From positions 1-6,777 of the forward strand of contig JAKAFG010000109.1 of assembly GCA_021818125.1 (NCBI GenBank): 6,777 nt of DNA. Direction: 5' to 3'. Under the pieces are notes generated by a model. That model had not been told where the DNA came from. It ran no database searches and saw only the letters and a program-made list of their open reading frames with translations. Below are positions 5,541 to 6,777 of this stretch, piece after piece. Numbering within the stretch: position 1 is the stretch's first letter; the number at the start of each line of letters is the position of its first letter. This DNA is from Pseudomonadota bacterium. GTDB lineage: Bacteria; Pseudomonadota; Gammaproteobacteria; Acidithiobacillales; Acidithiobacillaceae. The position numbers and the translations under genes were made by a program.

Positions 5541-6431
5541 ATGAGTAACGGATTGAGGCAAATAGCCTTTTATGGCAAGGGGGGGATTGGCAAGTCCACC
5601 ACCTCCCAGAATACTCTGGCAGCCCTTACGGAAATGGGCCAAAAGATTCTCATCGTCGGCTGCGATCCCAAGGCTGACTCCACCCGTTTGATTCTTCACT
5701 CCAAAGCGCAGGACACCGTACTGAGCCTCGCGGCCGAGGCGGGCAGCGTGGAGGATCTGGAAATCGAAGACGTTATGAAAGTCGGGTACCGCGATATCCG
5801 CTGCGTAGAGTCCGGTGGCCCTGAGCCGGGTGTGGGTTGCGCGGGTCGTGGTGTCATCACCTCCATCAACTTCCTGGAAGAGAATGGGGCCTATGACGGT
5901 GTCGACTATGTCTCCTACGACGTGTTGGGCGACGTGGTGTGTGGCGGATTCGCGATGCCTATTCGTGAAAACAAGGCGCAGGAAATCTACATCGTCATGT
6001 CTGGCGAAATGATGGCCATGTATGCCGCCAACAACATTTCCAAGGGCATTCTCAAGTACGCCAATTCGGGCGGCGTGCGTCTGGGCGGGCTGGTGTGTAA
6101 CGAACGCCAGACCGACAAGGAACTGGAATTGGCGGAAGCCCTGGCTGGCAAGCTGGGTACCAAGCTGATTCACTTCGTCCCCCGTGACAACATCGTGCAG
6201 CATGCCGAATTGCGGCGGATGACGGTACTGGAATACGCACCGGAATCCAAGCAGGCCGAGGAGTACCGTCAGTTGGCACAGAAAATCCATGCCAACGGCG
6301 GTAACGGCACGATTCCGACCCCGATCACCATGGACGAGTTGGAAGACATGCTCATGGAGTTCGGTATCATGAGTGCAGTAGACGAGAGCGTGATCGGCAA
6401 AACAGCCGCCGAACTGGCTGCTGCGGTCTGA
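5541..6431 (+). CDS. nifH: NifH, nitrogenase iron protein (dinitrogenase reductase)
   Basis: NifH is the homodimeric Fe protein that passes electrons to NifDK with ATP hydrolysis; it also takes part in cofactor maturation. Counting from the ATG at 5541 (296 residues), the P-loop GKGGIGKST is at 12-20. The cysteines holding the intersubunit 4Fe-4S cluster are C100 (GCAGRGVIT) and C134 (VVCGGFAMP). R103 in the GRG segment corresponds to the arginine ADP-ribosylated by DraT, so this enzyme can be switched by the draT and draG genes next door. Length and sequence are typical of molybdenum NifH. An in-frame ATG at 5535 would add Met-Ala but is too close to the ribosome site. It is first in its operon, under a sigma-54 promoter and two NifA sites. 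A stem-loop separates it from nifD. Confidence 0.98.
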   Translation: MSNGLRQIAFYGKGGIGKSTTSQNTLAALTEMGQKILIVGCDPKADSTRLILHSKAQDTVLSLAAEAGSVEDLEIEDVMKVGYRDIRCVESGGPEPGVGCAGRGVITSINFLEENGAYDGVDYVSYDVLGDVVCGGFAMPIRENKAQEIYIVMSGEMMAMYAANNISKGILKYANSGGVRLGGLVCNERQTDKELELAEALAGKLGTKLIHFVPRDNIVQHAELRRMTVLEYAPESKQAEEYRQLAQKIHANGGNGTIPTPITMDELEDMLMEFGIMSAVDESVIGKTAAELAAAV

Positions 6432-6436
6432 TGGAC

Positions 6437-6474
6437 AGAGGGCATCCGCCGTCAGGCGGCTGCCCTCTCTTTTT
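6437..6474 (+). terminator. stem-loop with T run between nifH and nifD (probable partial terminator or 3' stabiliser)
   Basis: AGAGGGCA at 6437-6444 pairs with TGCCCTCT at 6461-6468. Inside, after a single T/C mismatch, CCGCC pairs with GGCGG around a GTCA loop. That gives 13 pairs, followed by CTTTTTCT. The shape is that of an intrinsic terminator, yet nifD begins 20 bases later with a good ribosome site. It therefore probably lets some transcription through and gives more nifH than nifDK message. Confidence 0.75.
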
Positions 6475-6494
6475 CTCGCTAAAGGAGAGATGTG

Positions 6495-6777
6495 ATGAGC
6501 ATTACCGCTGAAGAAACCCGAGAGCAGATCGTCGCGGAAACCAAAACGCGGAATCGTGCCCTGATTGATGAAGTACTGAAGGTCTATCCGGAAAAAACCG
6601 CCAAAAGACGCGCCAAACACCTGGGTGTGTATGAGGAGGGAAAATCGGATTGCGGCGTCAAATCCAATATCAAGTCGGTGCCCGGCGTCATGACCATTCG
6701 CGGTTGCGCCTATGCAGGGTCCAAGGGTGTGGTCTGGGGTCCGATCAAGGACATGATTCATATTTCCCATGGACCCG
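6495..6777 (+). CDS. nifD: NifD, nitrogenase MoFe protein alpha chain (N-terminal part; runs off right edge)
   Basis: NifD forms the alpha2beta2 MoFe protein with NifK and holds the FeMo-cofactor and half of each P-cluster. Only the first 94 residues are present. The segment from VPGVMTIRGCAYAGSK to WGPIKDMIHISHGP is nearly invariant in NifD; C71 in RGCAYAG corresponds to P-cluster ligand Cys62 of Azotobacter vinelandii. The next ligand (Cys88 there) would lie just past the edge. The N-terminal VLKVYPEKTAKRRAKHL helix is also typical. The ATG at 6495-6497 has AAAGGAG at 6481-6487. An upstream ATG at 6490 is followed at once by TGA and cannot be used. Cofactor ligands are outside the window. 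Confidence 0.97.
   Translation, partial: MSITAEETREQIVAETKTRNRALIDEVLKVYPEKTAKRRAKHLGVYEEGKSDCGVKSNIKSVPGVMTIRGCAYAGSKGVVWGPIKDMIHISHGP

Noticed and set aside
5461..5544. Possible 27-codon leader peptide starting at ATG 5461 and overlapping the nifH start
   Set aside because: The predicted transcription start (about 5465) lies downstream of this ATG, so it would not be on the message, and no ribosome site precedes it.
5418..6770. Long open frame of 450 codons on the minus strand opposite nifH and nifD
   Set aside because: It runs antisense through two highly conserved genes and the hairpin between them. It has the His- and Arg-rich make-up of a codon-bias shadow and shows no recognisable domain.

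Overview
The window holds the control end of a nitrogen-fixation (nif) cluster. Two gene sets diverge from one promoter region at about 5081-5540. The NifH sequence, the gene order and the moderately GC-rich codon use suggest Acidithiobacillus (A. ferrooxidans or a close relative). This assignment rests on remembered family sequences, not on a search. Every gene was recognised from its own motifs.

Right of the divergent region, on the plus strand, lie nifH (nitrogenase Fe protein) and the first 94 codons of nifD. They are driven by a near-perfect sigma-54 (-24/-12) promoter with two TGT-N10-ACA NifA sites upstream. A strong stem-loop followed by a T run lies between nifH and nifD.

Left of it, on the minus strand, is a tightly packed run: a 128-residue CheY-like receiver protein without the phospho-acceptor Asp, draT, draG and nifA. 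The gaps are 18, 9 and 27 bases. This run has its own candidate sigma-54 promoter, so nifA may activate itself together with the genes that switch nitrogenase off. DraG carries a C-terminal ArsC-like domain of the NifO (nitrogenase-associated protein) type as a fusion. NifA carries the four-cysteine motif of the oxygen-sensitive class, and no nifL is present in the window.

After nifA comes a 322-base gap. It holds a NifA site, a possible IHF site and a sigma-54 promoter for nifB, whose first 154 codons run off the left edge.

The genes form a closed control circuit. NifA with sigma-54 RNA polymerase transcribes nifHD, nifB and probably its own operon. NifB starts FeMo-cofactor assembly, and NifH and NifD are nitrogenase subunits. 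DraT and DraG reversibly ADP-ribosylate an arginine that is present in this NifH. No mobile elements, CRISPR arrays, tRNA or rRNA genes were seen.
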